DNA of 64,000 nt from UBA5336 sp964506685. GTDB taxonomy: Bacteria > Pseudomonadota > Alphaproteobacteria > Caulobacterales > Hyphomonadaceae. The notes under the pieces are model-generated. The model saw only the letters and a list, made by a program, of their open reading frames with translations, made no database searches and had not been told where the DNA came from. A program made the translations under genes and the position numbers. How positions within the stretch are numbered: position 1 is the stretch's first letter; each line of letters opens with the position of its first letter. This document shows, piece by piece, positions 8,136 to 18,384 of this stretch. Where the stretch lies: contig CAZDMQ010000005.1 of the NCBI GenBank assembly GCA_964506685.1, positions 19,321-83,320 on the forward strand. The letters are read 5' to 3'.

Positions 8136-9068
8136 ATGAGCGATTACATCTTCACAACCTACGCCCTTGAAGGCGGCCGGCTGCCCGCGACTGAAGTGAC
8201 CTTCACGACGCTGCGAAAAAACAGTGACCGCTATTCCGTGCGCGTGCGGAACGCCTGGCGAATGGAGGCCCATTACCTGCTTGCGGCAGAGCTGTTGAGG
8301 GCTGGCGACTGGTTCATCGATGGCGGCGCCAATATCGGCACGTTTTCAATCCCGGTCGCAAGGATGACGGGCGCACGCGGCGTGATGGTCGAAGCCCTGC
8401 CCGAGAATTGCGACCTGCTTGCCGCGTCATTGATGCGGAACCCCGGTCTCGACCTGCAAATCCTCAACAATGCCCTTGGCGGTTCGGGCGGTACTGTCTT
8501 CATCAGCGGCACCAGCGCCTATGCCAAGACAAGCGAGCACGCCGAGCACGGAACGGCTGTCGAGAAACTCGTTCTGGAGGACGTCCTGTCCCGTATACCG
8601 GGCGGCCGCGCAAAGCTGCTGAAGATCGATATCGAAGGCAGCGAATACGAGACCTTCGAGGGGGCCGCGGGACTCCTGGGGGAAGGACGCATCGATCACG
8701 TGATCTACGAGTCCAACGGTCCGGTCTCGATGCAGGCCGGCTACACTGTGCACGACCTGCGATCCAGCCTGATTCGGAGGGGCTACACGCTGTATACCAT
8801 CATTGGCCATGCGCTCGTTCCCACTGGCGAAGACGATTTCCAGTTCTCCGGGAACGTCGATCTCCTCGCCACACGTCGCCCCCTCGACGGGATCGGCACG
8901 TTCAGGGTGCGGGACCTCCCGATCGAAAAGCAGGCGGAGATGGTCGTGCGTGCCCTGACGGAGATGGCGCCGCAATACAGGGACTTCATGTTGGCGGAAC
9001 TGGACCATGCCCCGGCCTCCATTCGTGAGCATCCTGCCATCATCGCGGCACTGGAAGCGGAGGCCTGA
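8136..9068 (+). CDS. FkbM family methyltransferase
   Basis: A 310-residue S-adenosylmethionine-dependent methyltransferase of the FkbM family. The cofactor motif FIDGGANIGTFSIPVA is near residue 65, with an acidic residue after strand 2 (VMVEALPEN). The family signature LLKIDIEGSEYETFEGA is near residue 166. FkbM enzymes methylate hydroxyls on sugars, lipids or polyketides; the substrate here is unknown. The ATG at 8136 follows GGAG. Codon use looks a little less GC-biased than neighbouring genes (more TCA, TTG and AAA), so it may be a later arrival. It stands alone after the RidA operon, with hairpins downstream. Confidence 0.9.
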   Translation: MSDYIFTTYALEGGRLPATEVTFTTLRKNSDRYSVRVRNAWRMEAHYLLAAELLRAGDWFIDGGANIGTFSIPVARMTGARGVMVEALPENCDLLAASLMRNPGLDLQILNNALGGSGGTVFISGTSAYAKTSEHAEHGTAVEKLVLEDVLSRIPGGRAKLLKIDIEGSEYETFEGAAGLLGEGRIDHVIYESNGPVSMQAGYTVHDLRSSLIRRGYTLYTIIGHALVPTGEDDFQFSGNVDLLATRRPLDGIGTFRVRDLPIEKQAEMVVRALTEMAPQYRDFMLAELDHAPASIREHPAIIAALEAEA

Positions 9069-9096
9069 TACGGACCTGACGCCGCGCACATGCGGC

Positions 9097-9123
9097 GCGC
9101 GGGGCTGCTGCATCGCCCCGCGC
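9097..9123. terminator. GC-rich hairpin between converging genes
   Basis: GCGCGGGGC (9097-9105) pairs perfectly with GCCCCGCGC (9115-9123) around a nine-base loop, directly after a shorter CGCCGC/GCGGCG hairpin. It lies between the convergent fkbM-like and VOC genes, so a two-way transcription end is plausible, but there is no T run. Confidence 0.35.
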
Positions 9124-9180
9124 CGCCCGGAGAGCCGTTCGTGTGCTCCAGGCGGGACGCTTGCGCGCCCCGGGCGCGCC

Positions 9181-9561
9181 TCAGCTTGGTATTTGCGCCA
9201 GTGACAGGACGTTGCCGTCGGGGTCTCTGAACCAGCAGATCTTCGCGCCGTCCGGCGTTGTCCAAATCCCCGCCGCGTCCTGGAGCAGGCCGTCAAACAG
9301 CTCGAACACCACGCCTCGGCCGGCCAGACTGGCCATGGCCGCTGCGATGTCCTCCACGATCCATCCTGCCACCGTGAACGGCTGGGGCGAAAAGTCCGGC
9401 GTGATGGCGCAGCGCAGTTCCCCTCCGGCGGTTTCGAAAACCAGCGCAAAGGGCGACTCCCCGAGGCACTTCAAGCCAAGTGCGCCCTCGTAGAAGGCCC
9501 GCGTCCTGCCAGCCTCCCTGACCGGGACGAAGCCCTGGAACGGAGCCGCCTGGAGGTTCAT
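9181..9561 (-). CDS. VOC (glyoxalase-like) family protein
   Basis: A 126-residue single-unit vicinal oxygen chelate protein. The usual fold pattern is seen: FVPVREAGRTRAFYEGALGL at the start, a middle LRCAITPDF strand, and WFRDPDGNVLSLAQ at the end, where the Asp-Pro-Asp-Gly-Asn turn is typical of the family. The reaction cannot be inferred, because these proteins include lyases, dioxygenases and resistance proteins. It lies 24 bases after ftsH on the same strand and could be read through from it. Confidence 0.85.
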   Translation of the reverse strand: MNLQAAPFQGFVPVREAGRTRAFYEGALGLKCLGESPFALVFETAGGELRCAITPDFSPQPFTVAGWIVEDIAAAMASLAGRGVVFELFDGLLQDAAGIWTTPDGAKICWFRDPDGNVLSLAQIPS

Positions 9562-9585
9562 CTCGCGCTCGTCCCGGGGCCGTAC

Positions 9586-11514
<1,929 letters not shown>

Positions 11515-11605
11515 CGATCATCTCTTTCTTCTTCTCCACTCCGATATAAGAGCACAGGAAGGAAAAAACGACTCTAAGCCCGACACGGCAGTGTTACAAA
11601 ACGTA

Positions 11606-12829
11606 TCAGCTTTTCATTGAGGTTGTCAGGGCCGAAAGGCGCATCGGCGCCAGTTCGCGCCAGTCACCGGTCTCGCCGGGCAGGACCCGAGGAGGTGCGA
11701 AGGATGGAAAAGCGGGCCGGTCGGCCGGTGCTGCCGGGCCAGCCGCGTCGCAGCGTTCATACCGGCCATCCCAGGTCCTGTCTTCCGGTGCCGGCGGTGG
11801 CGCCGCGCAACCGGGGTCGCGGCTGAACACTGCCTGACGTTCGGTCCAGGCAATCCAGGCGCCGCCCAGTGTCCGCCCGCGCCCGACCGGCTGGTCCGAC
11901 ATGGCCTGCCAGAGAGCGCGCACACCGGCCTGGTCGGGCGGCCCGGCCCGGCCGGCGGCCACCTGCACGAGCAGTGACAGCAGCCGTGTGGCCCGCGGCG
12001 CGCTGAGCGGGCGACGCTGCCAGACCAGCACGCCGTGTCCGGGCGCCCCGACATCGGCCTCGATGATCGCGGCGAGGGCGCGCCGTTCGGCCTGTCGCAA
12101 CAGGCCCAGGGCGCTGGCGGACCGGATGAGCCGCGCCTGCATGGCCGGATGGGTCGACAGCAGCTCGCGCAGTCGCACGCGTTCATAGCGCCGGTCGAGA
12201 TTGGAAGGATCGTCTGCCCAGCCCGTACCGGACCGCTCCAGCAGGCCGCGCAGGTCCTGCCGCCGCGCGCCGAGCAGGGGGCGGAGGATGAACACGCCCC
12301 GCCCCTCCGGCCAGGCCGGCGATACCGACACCGGGTCCATCCCGCCAAGGCCAAACCATGTCGAGCCCTGGCGCGCGCGGATGAGCAGGGTCTCGAGCTG
12401 GTCATCCAGCGTGTGCCCCGTCAGCAGGACGACACCGCCCGCCGAGCGCAGGGCCGATGCGAGCAGGCGGTGGCGCGCCATCCGGGCCTCGGCCTGCACC
12501 GCCCGTCCACCCTGCCAGCGCAGGACCCGGTGCGCGATTCCGCGGGCGGCGCAATGGGCCGCGACAGCCGCAGCCTCCCCAGCCGATCCGCTGCGCAACT
12601 GGTGATCGACGGTCAGCGCCAGGAGGGGGATGTCCCGCCGCGCCGCCCAGGCTTCGGCAAGGCCGAGCAGCGCCATGGAATCGCTGCCGCCGCTGACCGC
12701 AACGCCGATGCAGGCGCCGGTGGGCAATCCGGCGACAGACCTGTCCATGGTCGTGCTGAAGGGCTGGACGGGCGCAGCGTCGCCACGGGCGACTGCCGCA
12801 TCGCGGCCGGGGCAGCTCAGGTCCCGCAC
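11606..12829 (-). CDS. tilS: tRNA(Ile)-lysidine synthetase TilS
   Basis: An enzyme of about 407 residues that attaches lysine to C34 of the CAU-anticodon tRNA-Ile, so that it reads AUA. The PP-loop ATP motif SGGSDSMALL is at residues 46-55, with LTVDHQLRSGS about 20 residues later and LLTGHTLDDQLETLLIR near residue 135. The C-terminal half is poorly conserved, as usual for alphaproteobacterial TilS. The chosen GTG start at 12829 overlaps the end of cpoB by 13 bases and has AAGG upstream; an ATG at 12745 is another option. The order pal-cpoB-tilS-ftsH is common in alphaproteobacteria. Confidence 0.92.
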   Translation of the reverse strand: MRDLSCPGRDAAVARGDAAPVQPFSTTMDRSVAGLPTGACIGVAVSGGSDSMALLGLAEAWAARRDIPLLALTVDHQLRSGSAGEAAAVAAHCAARGIAHRVLRWQGGRAVQAEARMARHRLLASALRSAGGVVLLTGHTLDDQLETLLIRARQGSTWFGLGGMDPVSVSPAWPEGRGVFILRPLLGARRQDLRGLLERSGTGWADDPSNLDRRYERVRLRELLSTHPAMQARLIRSASALGLLRQAERRALAAIIEADVGAPGHGVLVWQRRPLSAPRATRLLSLLVQVAAGRAGPPDQAGVRALWQAMSDQPVGRGRTLGGAWIAWTERQAVFSRDPGCAAPPPAPEDRTWDGRYERCDAAGPAAPADRPAFPSFAPPRVLPGETGDWRELAPMRLSALTTSMKS

Positions 12830-13842
12830 TGCGCCTTCGTGCGCTCGAGGTTCGCAAGGTTGCGCGTGACGGCCGAGGCATCGGGATAGCGTCGGTCGAT
12901 CGCACCGAGGGCGGCGCAGGCCTTTTCGGTCTCGCCGACCAGCCGCATGGAGCGGGCCAGCTTGACGAGCGCATCGGCCGCACGCGGATCTTCGGGATAT
13001 TTGCGGATCATGGCGGTGTAGGTCGCCCCCGACGCCTGGTAGTCTTCAAGCTGGTACTGGACTTCGCCGAGCCAGTATTGCGCTTCGCTCGCCCGCTCAT
13101 GCTCGCCATGGCGCTCAAGGAAAGCGGAAAAGGCCGCTTCGGCGCCGATATAGTCGAACTGCACCAGCCGGGCCTTGCCGAACTCGAACAGCGCCCCCGG
13201 CGTGTCCGGCAGCTCGATCGCAGCCGGCGTCGCCGTAGCGTTGTTGCCGCCTGTGTCCATTGCAGCCGGGTCCGCCGCCACCCCGCCCTGGCTGGCGGTC
13301 ATCGCCGTGAGATCCACTGGCCCGCTGGCATTGCCTTGGGCATCAGGACCGCCGGGACTGACGGCAGTGCCGTTCGCGCGACCAGCTGGCACGCCGTTGC
13401 CGGTCGCCTGGCCGGTGGCCGTCGCGGTGGGGTCGGACGGTGCCCCGGCATGGTTCAGCCCGGCGCTCAGCGCGTCGAGCCGGCGATTGATCTCATCGAG
13501 TTGCTCGGCGATCGCGCTGTTGTCGCGTTGCAGCGCGTCAACGGTCTCGAGGGCCTGCGACAGTTCGAATTCGAGCCGCTCGACCCGGCCGTTTGCGGCC
13601 GACAGCTGCCCCTGCAGGGTCCGCATGTCCAGACGCATCCGGGCATTGTCCTGGCGCAGTTTCTCGGCATCGGCCGTCGAGGCCTCGAGTTGCAGGATAC
13701 GTTCCGTCATTTCCGCGCTCGACAGCGGGCGGGTAACGGGCGCCTGGGCATGGGCCGCCGGAGGAAGAACGGTGAGGGCCAGGGCAAGACAGAGCGCGAG
13801 GCTCGTCACAAGCCCGGTAAGACGAGGACGGATAAGGGACAT
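12817..13842 (-). CDS. cpoB: Tol-Pal system protein CpoB/YbgF
   Basis: A periplasmic protein of 341 residues that works with the Tol-Pal system to coordinate outer-membrane constriction and septal peptidoglycan synthesis. It has a signal peptide (about residues 1-33, ending AAHA), a predicted coiled coil (about 45-125) for trimerisation, a Gly/Ala/Thr-rich linker (about 135-210), and TPR repeats in the last 125 residues (ALFEFGKARLVQFDYIGAEA, then AQYWLGEVQYQLEDYQASGA). The ATG at 13842 has GGAG just upstream; a TTG three codons earlier is less likely. It follows pal after a terminator-like hairpin and overlaps tilS. Confidence 0.92.
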   Translation of the reverse strand: MSLIRPRLTGLVTSLALCLALALTVLPPAAHAQAPVTRPLSSAEMTERILQLEASTADAEKLRQDNARMRLDMRTLQGQLSAANGRVERLEFELSQALETVDALQRDNSAIAEQLDEINRRLDALSAGLNHAGAPSDPTATATGQATGNGVPAGRANGTAVSPGGPDAQGNASGPVDLTAMTASQGGVAADPAAMDTGGNNATATPAAIELPDTPGALFEFGKARLVQFDYIGAEAAFSAFLERHGEHERASEAQYWLGEVQYQLEDYQASGATYTAMIRKYPEDPRAADALVKLARSMRLVGETEKACAALGAIDRRYPDASAVTRNLANLERTKAQCGT

Positions 13843-13885
13843 GGGCTCCAACGGGTCGCTACGGGATCAGACTGCAGGCACATAC

Positions 13886-13921
13886 AGAAACGGCCGGGAC
13901 CAAAATATGGCAACCCGGCCG
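13886..13921 (-). terminator. Rho-independent-like terminator after pal
   Basis: CGGCCGGG (13891-13898) pairs with CCCGGCCG (13914-13921) in an eight-bp stem with a 15-base AT-rich loop. On the minus strand the stem is followed by TTTCTG. It would end or reduce transcription from pal before cpoB. Confidence 0.55.
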
Positions 13922-13944
13922 TCCTGTCTGTGATTCGGTCAGTT

Positions 13945-14514
13945 TCAGCCGACAGCGCCGCTGAGCACCTGGGTGAAACCGTTCCGGTTGAGGGCCCAGG
14001 CTTGCTCGTTCGAGCCCGCCGCAATCGGGCGTTCCTTGCCGTAGGAAATCGTCTCGATCCGGGCCGGATCGACACCCTGGCTGACCAGATAGTCCTTCAC
14101 GGTCTGCGCCCGGCGCTCGCCGAGGGCGAGGTTATATTCGCGGGTGCCCCGCTCGTCGCAGTTCCCGGCGACGAGGATGCGGGCGTCCGGATAGGACTGC
14201 AGCCAGGCTGCCTGGCGCTGCAGGATCTCTGCGTCGTCGCCGTCAAGGCGCGAGCCATTGAAGTCGAAGTACACGCGCTCGCCGACGTTCACGCGGAAGT
14301 CCTCGATCGACCCGGGGGCCGGTCCGGTTTCCACCGGTTCGATCAGGGCTTCTTCGACCGGTTCGGTCGGGGCGGTTACCACCGGCGGCTGCACGGGCTC
14401 CGGATCCACCACAGGCGGCGGCGCCTCCGGTTCCGGCTCCGGTGTCGAGGCGCAGGCGCCAAGAGCGAGAACTGCGGCCATCGCCGCGGTCATCTTCAGG
14501 TTCGAGGGTTTCAT
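13945..14514 (-). CDS. pal: Peptidoglycan-associated lipoprotein Pal
   Basis: A 189-residue outer-membrane lipoprotein that anchors the outer membrane to peptidoglycan and binds TolB and TolA. The lipobox LGAC is at residues 18-21, followed by a Pro/Glu-rich linker to about residue 65. The OmpA-like domain has VYFDFNGSRL, a peptidoglycan-binding core with NCDERGTREYNLALGERRA, and SYGKERPIAAG. The start ATG has GGAG upstream, with a promoter candidate just before it. It lies between tolB upstream and cpoB downstream. Confidence 0.96.
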   Translation of the reverse strand: MKPSNLKMTAAMAAVLALGACASTPEPEPEAPPPVVDPEPVQPPVVTAPTEPVEEALIEPVETGPAPGSIEDFRVNVGERVYFDFNGSRLDGDDAEILQRQAAWLQSYPDARILVAGNCDERGTREYNLALGERRAQTVKDYLVSQGVDPARIETISYGKERPIAAGSNEQAWALNRNGFTQVLSGAVG

Positions 14515-14547
14515 GTCGAGGGCTCCAGTCCTTCTGCCTGAGGTCGC

Positions 14548-14576
14548 TATCAGGCTATAAGACGTTCGTTTGTCAA
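14548..14576 (-). promoter_or_regulatory. Candidate pal promoter
   Basis: On the minus strand TTGACA (14576-14571) is followed after 17 bases by CTGATA (14553-14548). The pal ATG lies 34 bases beyond. The -35 is perfect and the -10 is partial. It would allow pal to be expressed separately from tolB. Confidence 0.45.
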
Positions 14577-14655
14577 CGTTGTGACGATCTGATCGGTTTA
14601 CGTGAATTCCGGCGCGACCCTTCGCCGACCCGGTTAGTCCTATAGGATTAAAGCA

Positions 14656-16041
14656 CTAATCGAGCAAGGGGGACCATGCGGGGTCGGACGCATCGGTTGG
14701 GGTATTCAGCTGCCTGAGGTTCCGTCCGGTCAGGTCGATGGAGAACAATTGCGGTCCGGCGCCGGGACGTGATTCGCGGAAGAACGCGATCACGCGCCCG
14801 TTTGGCGACCAGGTCGGGCCCTCGTCGAGATAGGATTCGGTCAGCAGGCGCTCGCCTTTCCCGTCGGTGCGGATCACCCCGATATAGAACTTGCCGCTGA
14901 GCTGCTTGGTGAAGGCGATCAGGTCGGCCCGCGGGCTCCAGACCGGCGTCGAGTAGCTGCCCTCGCCGAACGTGATCCGGCAGGCCGCATCGCGGCCGCC
15001 CGACGGGCAGGCCAGCGGCGAGCCATCGGTGTTCATGATGTAGAGCTGGGGCGAGCCGCCACGGTCGGAGGTGAACACGACCTGGCTGCCATCGGGCGAC
15101 ATCGACGGCGAGACATCGATGGCCGGATGCTCGGTCAGCCGGCGCGATGCCTTGGTCTTGAGATCAAGTATGTAGAGATCGGTGTTGCCCCGCTGGGCGA
15201 GGCTCAGCAGCACACTATCGCCATCAGGAGAGAAGCGCGGGGCGAAGGTCATGCCCGGGAAATTGCCGAGCACTTCCTGGCGGCCGGTCTCGATGTTGAA
15301 CAGGTAGACCTTCGGCGTGCCGTCCTCGTAGGACATGTAGGTGATGACCTGGTCGCTGGTCGAGAACCGCGGCGTGAGCACGGTGTGCAGCCCGCTTGTC
15401 AGTTCCTTGTGATTGGTCCCGTCGGCGTCCATGATGGCGAGCTTCTTGACCCGTGCGGTCTTCGGGCCGCTCTCGGCCACATAGACGATGCGGGTGTCAA
15501 GATAGCCGGACTCCCCGGTCAGCCGCGTGTAGATCGTGTCGGCGATCTTGTGGCTGATGCGGCGCCAGGAGGCGGGCGGCGTCACGAAACGTAGCCCCGT
15601 CTGGCTGCGCCCCTGGCTGTCCTGGAAGCGCATGACCTGCTCGCCATAAACGTCCCACAGGCGGAAGGAGACGCCGATCTGGCCGTCCTCCATCTGCTCC
15701 AGCGTACCGACGACCAGCGCATCGGTCTGGATGATCTTCCAGTCGGCAAATCGCGGTTCGACCATGATATCGAGATCGGTCTGGATGAAGGCCGCTTCGT
15801 CGCGAATGCCGAACAGCCCGGTCGAGGCGAGGTCTGCCTTCACGACATCGGTGATCTGCTGGGCGAGGTCAGCGAGTTCCGGCGGCGAATTGAATGTCGG
15901 AATCGCAATCGGCAGGGGCTTGGCCGTGCCGTCGGTCACGTTCACCGTGATCTGCGCCTCAGCCGGGCCGGACATCCAGCGTGGTGCGCCGGTTGCGAGT
16001 ATCGCAAGCCCGGCCAGGGCCATCATAAATCGAACCATCAT
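14656..16041 (-). CDS. tolB: Tol-Pal translocation protein TolB
   Basis: A 461-residue periplasmic beta-propeller protein that binds Pal and takes part in outer-membrane invagination at division. A signal peptide covers about residues 1-29 (cleavage near AEAQ). The N-terminal domain contains PLPIAIPTFNSP and is followed by six propeller blades marked by repeated motifs such as APRFSPDGDSVLLS, SPSMSPDGSQVVFTSDRGGSPQLYIM and GPTWSPNGRVIAFF. It lies 34 bases after tolA in the same operon. Confidence 0.97.
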   Translation of the reverse strand: MMVRFMMALAGLAILATGAPRWMSGPAEAQITVNVTDGTAKPLPIAIPTFNSPPELADLAQQITDVVKADLASTGLFGIRDEAAFIQTDLDIMVEPRFADWKIIQTDALVVGTLEQMEDGQIGVSFRLWDVYGEQVMRFQDSQGRSQTGLRFVTPPASWRRISHKIADTIYTRLTGESGYLDTRIVYVAESGPKTARVKKLAIMDADGTNHKELTSGLHTVLTPRFSTSDQVITYMSYEDGTPKVYLFNIETGRQEVLGNFPGMTFAPRFSPDGDSVLLSLAQRGNTDLYILDLKTKASRRLTEHPAIDVSPSMSPDGSQVVFTSDRGGSPQLYIMNTDGSPLACPSGGRDAACRITFGEGSYSTPVWSPRADLIAFTKQLSGKFYIGVIRTDGKGERLLTESYLDEGPTWSPNGRVIAFFRESRPGAGPQLFSIDLTGRNLRQLNTPTDASDPAWSPLLD

Positions 16042-16075
16042 TGCGGCATCTCCGTCTCTCTGAGCCGTGGTGTCT

Positions 16076-16987
16076 TCATCGCTTCTGGAAACCCGGACCG
16101 ATATTCAGGGTCACGTCCTTCCAGTCCTCATAGCTTGCAAGCGCGTCCTCGGGCAGCCTGTAGGGGGCGCATTTTCGCGTTGCCCGCAGGGCCCGCTCGA
16201 TCGCCTGCTGCATCGGCCGGTCGCCGATCGGCGGACGCGGCGGCTTGACCAGCCGGACATCGTTGCGGATCGTGCCGTCGCGGTTGAGCTCCATGCGGAC
16301 CGTCACATTCAGCCGTTCCGGATTGGGCAGGTCGACCACATTGTCCCAGCAGACTTCCATCTGCACCCGGATGAGGTTGATCACGCTCTGCTGGTTGCGC
16401 AGGCGGTCCCCGGCGCCGAGCTGGGCCTCCGACGGCGTTTCTTCCGGCTGTTCATCGGTCAGTTCCGGGCGCGGCTGGGCCGTGCGGCGCGCGTCATCGG
16501 GGGTCTTGTCGAGCAGGTCCTGGTCGAAGGTCTCCTCGGCAAAGTCGAGAATGTCCTCCAGCGGATCGGGTGCCTCGCGCAGCACCTCTTCCTCGGGTTC
16601 GGGCGCCTCCTCCTCGGACTCGTCGGGCGCTTCCGGTTCGCTCTCTTCGGGCAGCGAGACCGTTTCCTCGGGTTCCGGCGGCGGCGGGGTCTCCTCCGCT
16701 GCAAACTGCTCCTCGGGCGGCAGGGTCTCTTCCTCGGCCGGTTCGGCGATCTCCGGTTCCTCGAAGAACGGTTCCTCCGGGACCTGGGCCGGCTCTTCCT
16801 CCGGCGTCTCCTCGGGCTTGCGTTCGACTTGCGGGCGCTGGCTCGCCATCGCGCCGAGTTCGACGATTTCGATGGGCACGGCGACGTAATTCGTCTCGAT
16901 CGGCGTGGCGATATACGGCCATGCCAGGCTGCCACCGACAAGGATGGCGGCGTGAAACAGGATGGAAGCCGGCAAACCGCGCAGCAT
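16076..16987 (-). CDS. tolA: TolA-like envelope protein with acidic linker
   Basis: A 303-residue inner-membrane protein that links TolQ/TolR to Pal across the periplasm. It has one N-terminal membrane helix (about residues 5-27) and then a very acidic Glu/Pro-rich linker (about 55-175). The C-terminal TonB/TolA domain contains VQMEVCWDN and PERLNVTVRMELNRDGTIRND, with two cysteines (VCWD and KCAPY) that may pair. Enterobacterial TolA instead has a long Lys/Ala helix, so the bridging region is of a different type here. It follows tolR by five bases. Confidence 0.88.
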   Translation of the reverse strand: MLRGLPASILFHAAILVGGSLAWPYIATPIETNYVAVPIEIVELGAMASQRPQVERKPEETPEEEPAQVPEEPFFEEPEIAEPAEEETLPPEEQFAAEETPPPPEPEETVSLPEESEPEAPDESEEEAPEPEEEVLREAPDPLEDILDFAEETFDQDLLDKTPDDARRTAQPRPELTDEQPEETPSEAQLGAGDRLRNQQSVINLIRVQMEVCWDNVVDLPNPERLNVTVRMELNRDGTIRNDVRLVKPPRPPIGDRPMQQAIERALRATRKCAPYRLPEDALASYEDWKDVTLNIGPGFQKR

Positions 16988-16992
16988 TGCGC

Positions 16993-17451
16993 CTAGGGTC
17001 CTTCGCCTGCAGCCTGGCGTCCGTTCGGGTCGGTCACGAAGGCGATGCGATTGTAGCCGGCCTGACGGACCCGGGCGGTGACATCCATGACAACGCCATG
17101 GGCAGTCGCTTCGTCGGCCCGGATATAGATGATCTCCTCATAGCCGGTCGCGGTGATCGCATTCAGTTTCGAAATCAGCTCGCCCGGCGCGATTTCGGTG
17201 TTCTGGACGAAGATCGCACCGTTCGCGGTGATCGTGATGGCGAGGGGCTGGCTCTGGGAGCCGGGGATGGCAGCACTGTCGGTTTTCGGCAGCGACACTT
17301 CCTCGCCCCGCACCAGCAGGGGCGCCGATATGATGAAGATGATCAGCAGCACCAGCATCACATCCACCATCGGCGTGACATTGATCTCCGCATTCAGCGT
17401 CCGGCGGCCCCGGCCATCGCGTCCGCCCCCGCCTCCGAGCAGCATCGCCAT
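16993..17451 (-). CDS. tolR: TolR (ExbD family)
   Basis: A 152-residue ExbD/TolR protein with one membrane helix (about residues 27-47) containing the proton-path aspartate in NVTPMVDVMLVLLIIF. A periplasmic domain follows, with ITITANGAIFVQNTEI and IRADEATAHGVVMDV. A Gly/Arg-rich stretch precedes the helix. The start is the ATG at 17451, one base after the tolQ stop; the frame extends further upstream only into tolQ. Confidence 0.95.
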   Translation of the reverse strand: MAMLLGGGGGRDGRGRRTLNAEINVTPMVDVMLVLLIIFIISAPLLVRGEEVSLPKTDSAAIPGSQSQPLAITITANGAIFVQNTEIAPGELISKLNAITATGYEEIIYIRADEATAHGVVMDVTARVRQAGYNRIAFVTDPNGRQAAGEGP

Positions 17452-17452
17452 C

Positions 17453-18190
17453 TCAGCGCCTCGTCTGGTCGCTGACCAGTCGCGACAGCCGGACCAGGAC
17501 ATCCTGGCTGAACGTGTCGAGCTGGTCGGCCATGCGGTTCAGGTCGAGCGAGAACTTGTTGTAGAAGATCACCGCCGGGATCGCGGCCACGAGGCCGAGG
17601 CCGGTGGCGAACAGGGCCTCGGCGATCGGGCCGGCCGTTGTCACAAGGCTCGCATCCTGCTGCTGGCCGATCCTGAGAAACGCGTTCATGATCCCCCACA
17701 CCGTGCCGAACAGGCCGATGAAGGGCGACGCCGAGCCGATCGACGCCAGCACGCCGAGGCCGCCCGATTGCCGGCCCACCTCGCGATCGATGGCGGCCCG
17801 CATGGAGCGTTCGGCGCGTGCCACCAGCGGCTCGGCATCGCCTGGCTGGAGTGTGCCGCGGCGGGCATCGTTCCATTCCTGCGCAATGGCGCCGAAGATG
17901 CGGGCGCCGGGACTGCCGCCGGCGCCGGGGCGGGCTTCCAGCATCTCGCCGGTGCCGGACCAGAAATCATCCTCGAAGCTCTTGGACTTCCGGCGCGCCG
18001 AGCCCAGCGTGAACAGTTTCTCGAGGATGATCGCCCAGGACCAGATACTGGCCAGGGTGAGGATCACCAGCACGGCCTTCACGACGGGGTCGGCCTCCAG
18101 CAGCAGCCCGATAAGGGAGAACCCCTCGGTCTCCAGGGCAAGGCCGGTCTCAGGCAGCGCAGCCCCTGCCTCCTGTAAAACAGCTAGCAT
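17453..18190 (-). CDS. tolQ: TolQ (ExbB/MotA family)
   Basis: A 245-residue inner-membrane protein forming the proton channel of the Tol motor with TolR. It has three membrane helices (about residues 35-56, 145-166 and 185-206). The family motifs are ASIGSASPFIGLFGTVWGIM and PIAEALFATGLGLVAAIPAV. It is the first gene of tolQ-tolR-tolA-tolB. In many proteobacteria ybgC comes directly before tolQ; here a serine hydrolase gene lies between them. Confidence 0.96.
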   Translation of the reverse strand: MLAVLQEAGAALPETGLALETEGFSLIGLLLEADPVVKAVLVILTLASIWSWAIILEKLFTLGSARRKSKSFEDDFWSGTGEMLEARPGAGGSPGARIFGAIAQEWNDARRGTLQPGDAEPLVARAERSMRAAIDREVGRQSGGLGVLASIGSASPFIGLFGTVWGIMNAFLRIGQQQDASLVTTAGPIAEALFATGLGLVAAIPAVIFYNKFSLDLNRMADQLDTFSQDVLVRLSRLVSDQTRR

Positions 18191-18384
18191 TCCAGTCCTC
18201 GGCTTGAGTTATTGGCGTCCTGGCGGGCCAGACGCGCGTTTGTCCCTGCCCGCCGGTCGCATATGGACGGTCGCCAGTGACTTGCCCACCAATTCTGACG
18301 AAAACGGGGCAGGATCAGCATCTTTGCACCACGTCTCGCCATGCCACACCGCAGCGCAGGTGCGCTCGCGCATGAAATCGCCCC

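Noticed and set aside
14646..14660. CtrA-like site near the end of tolB
   Set aside because: Only one TTAA half-site is present; the second half does not match at the required spacing.
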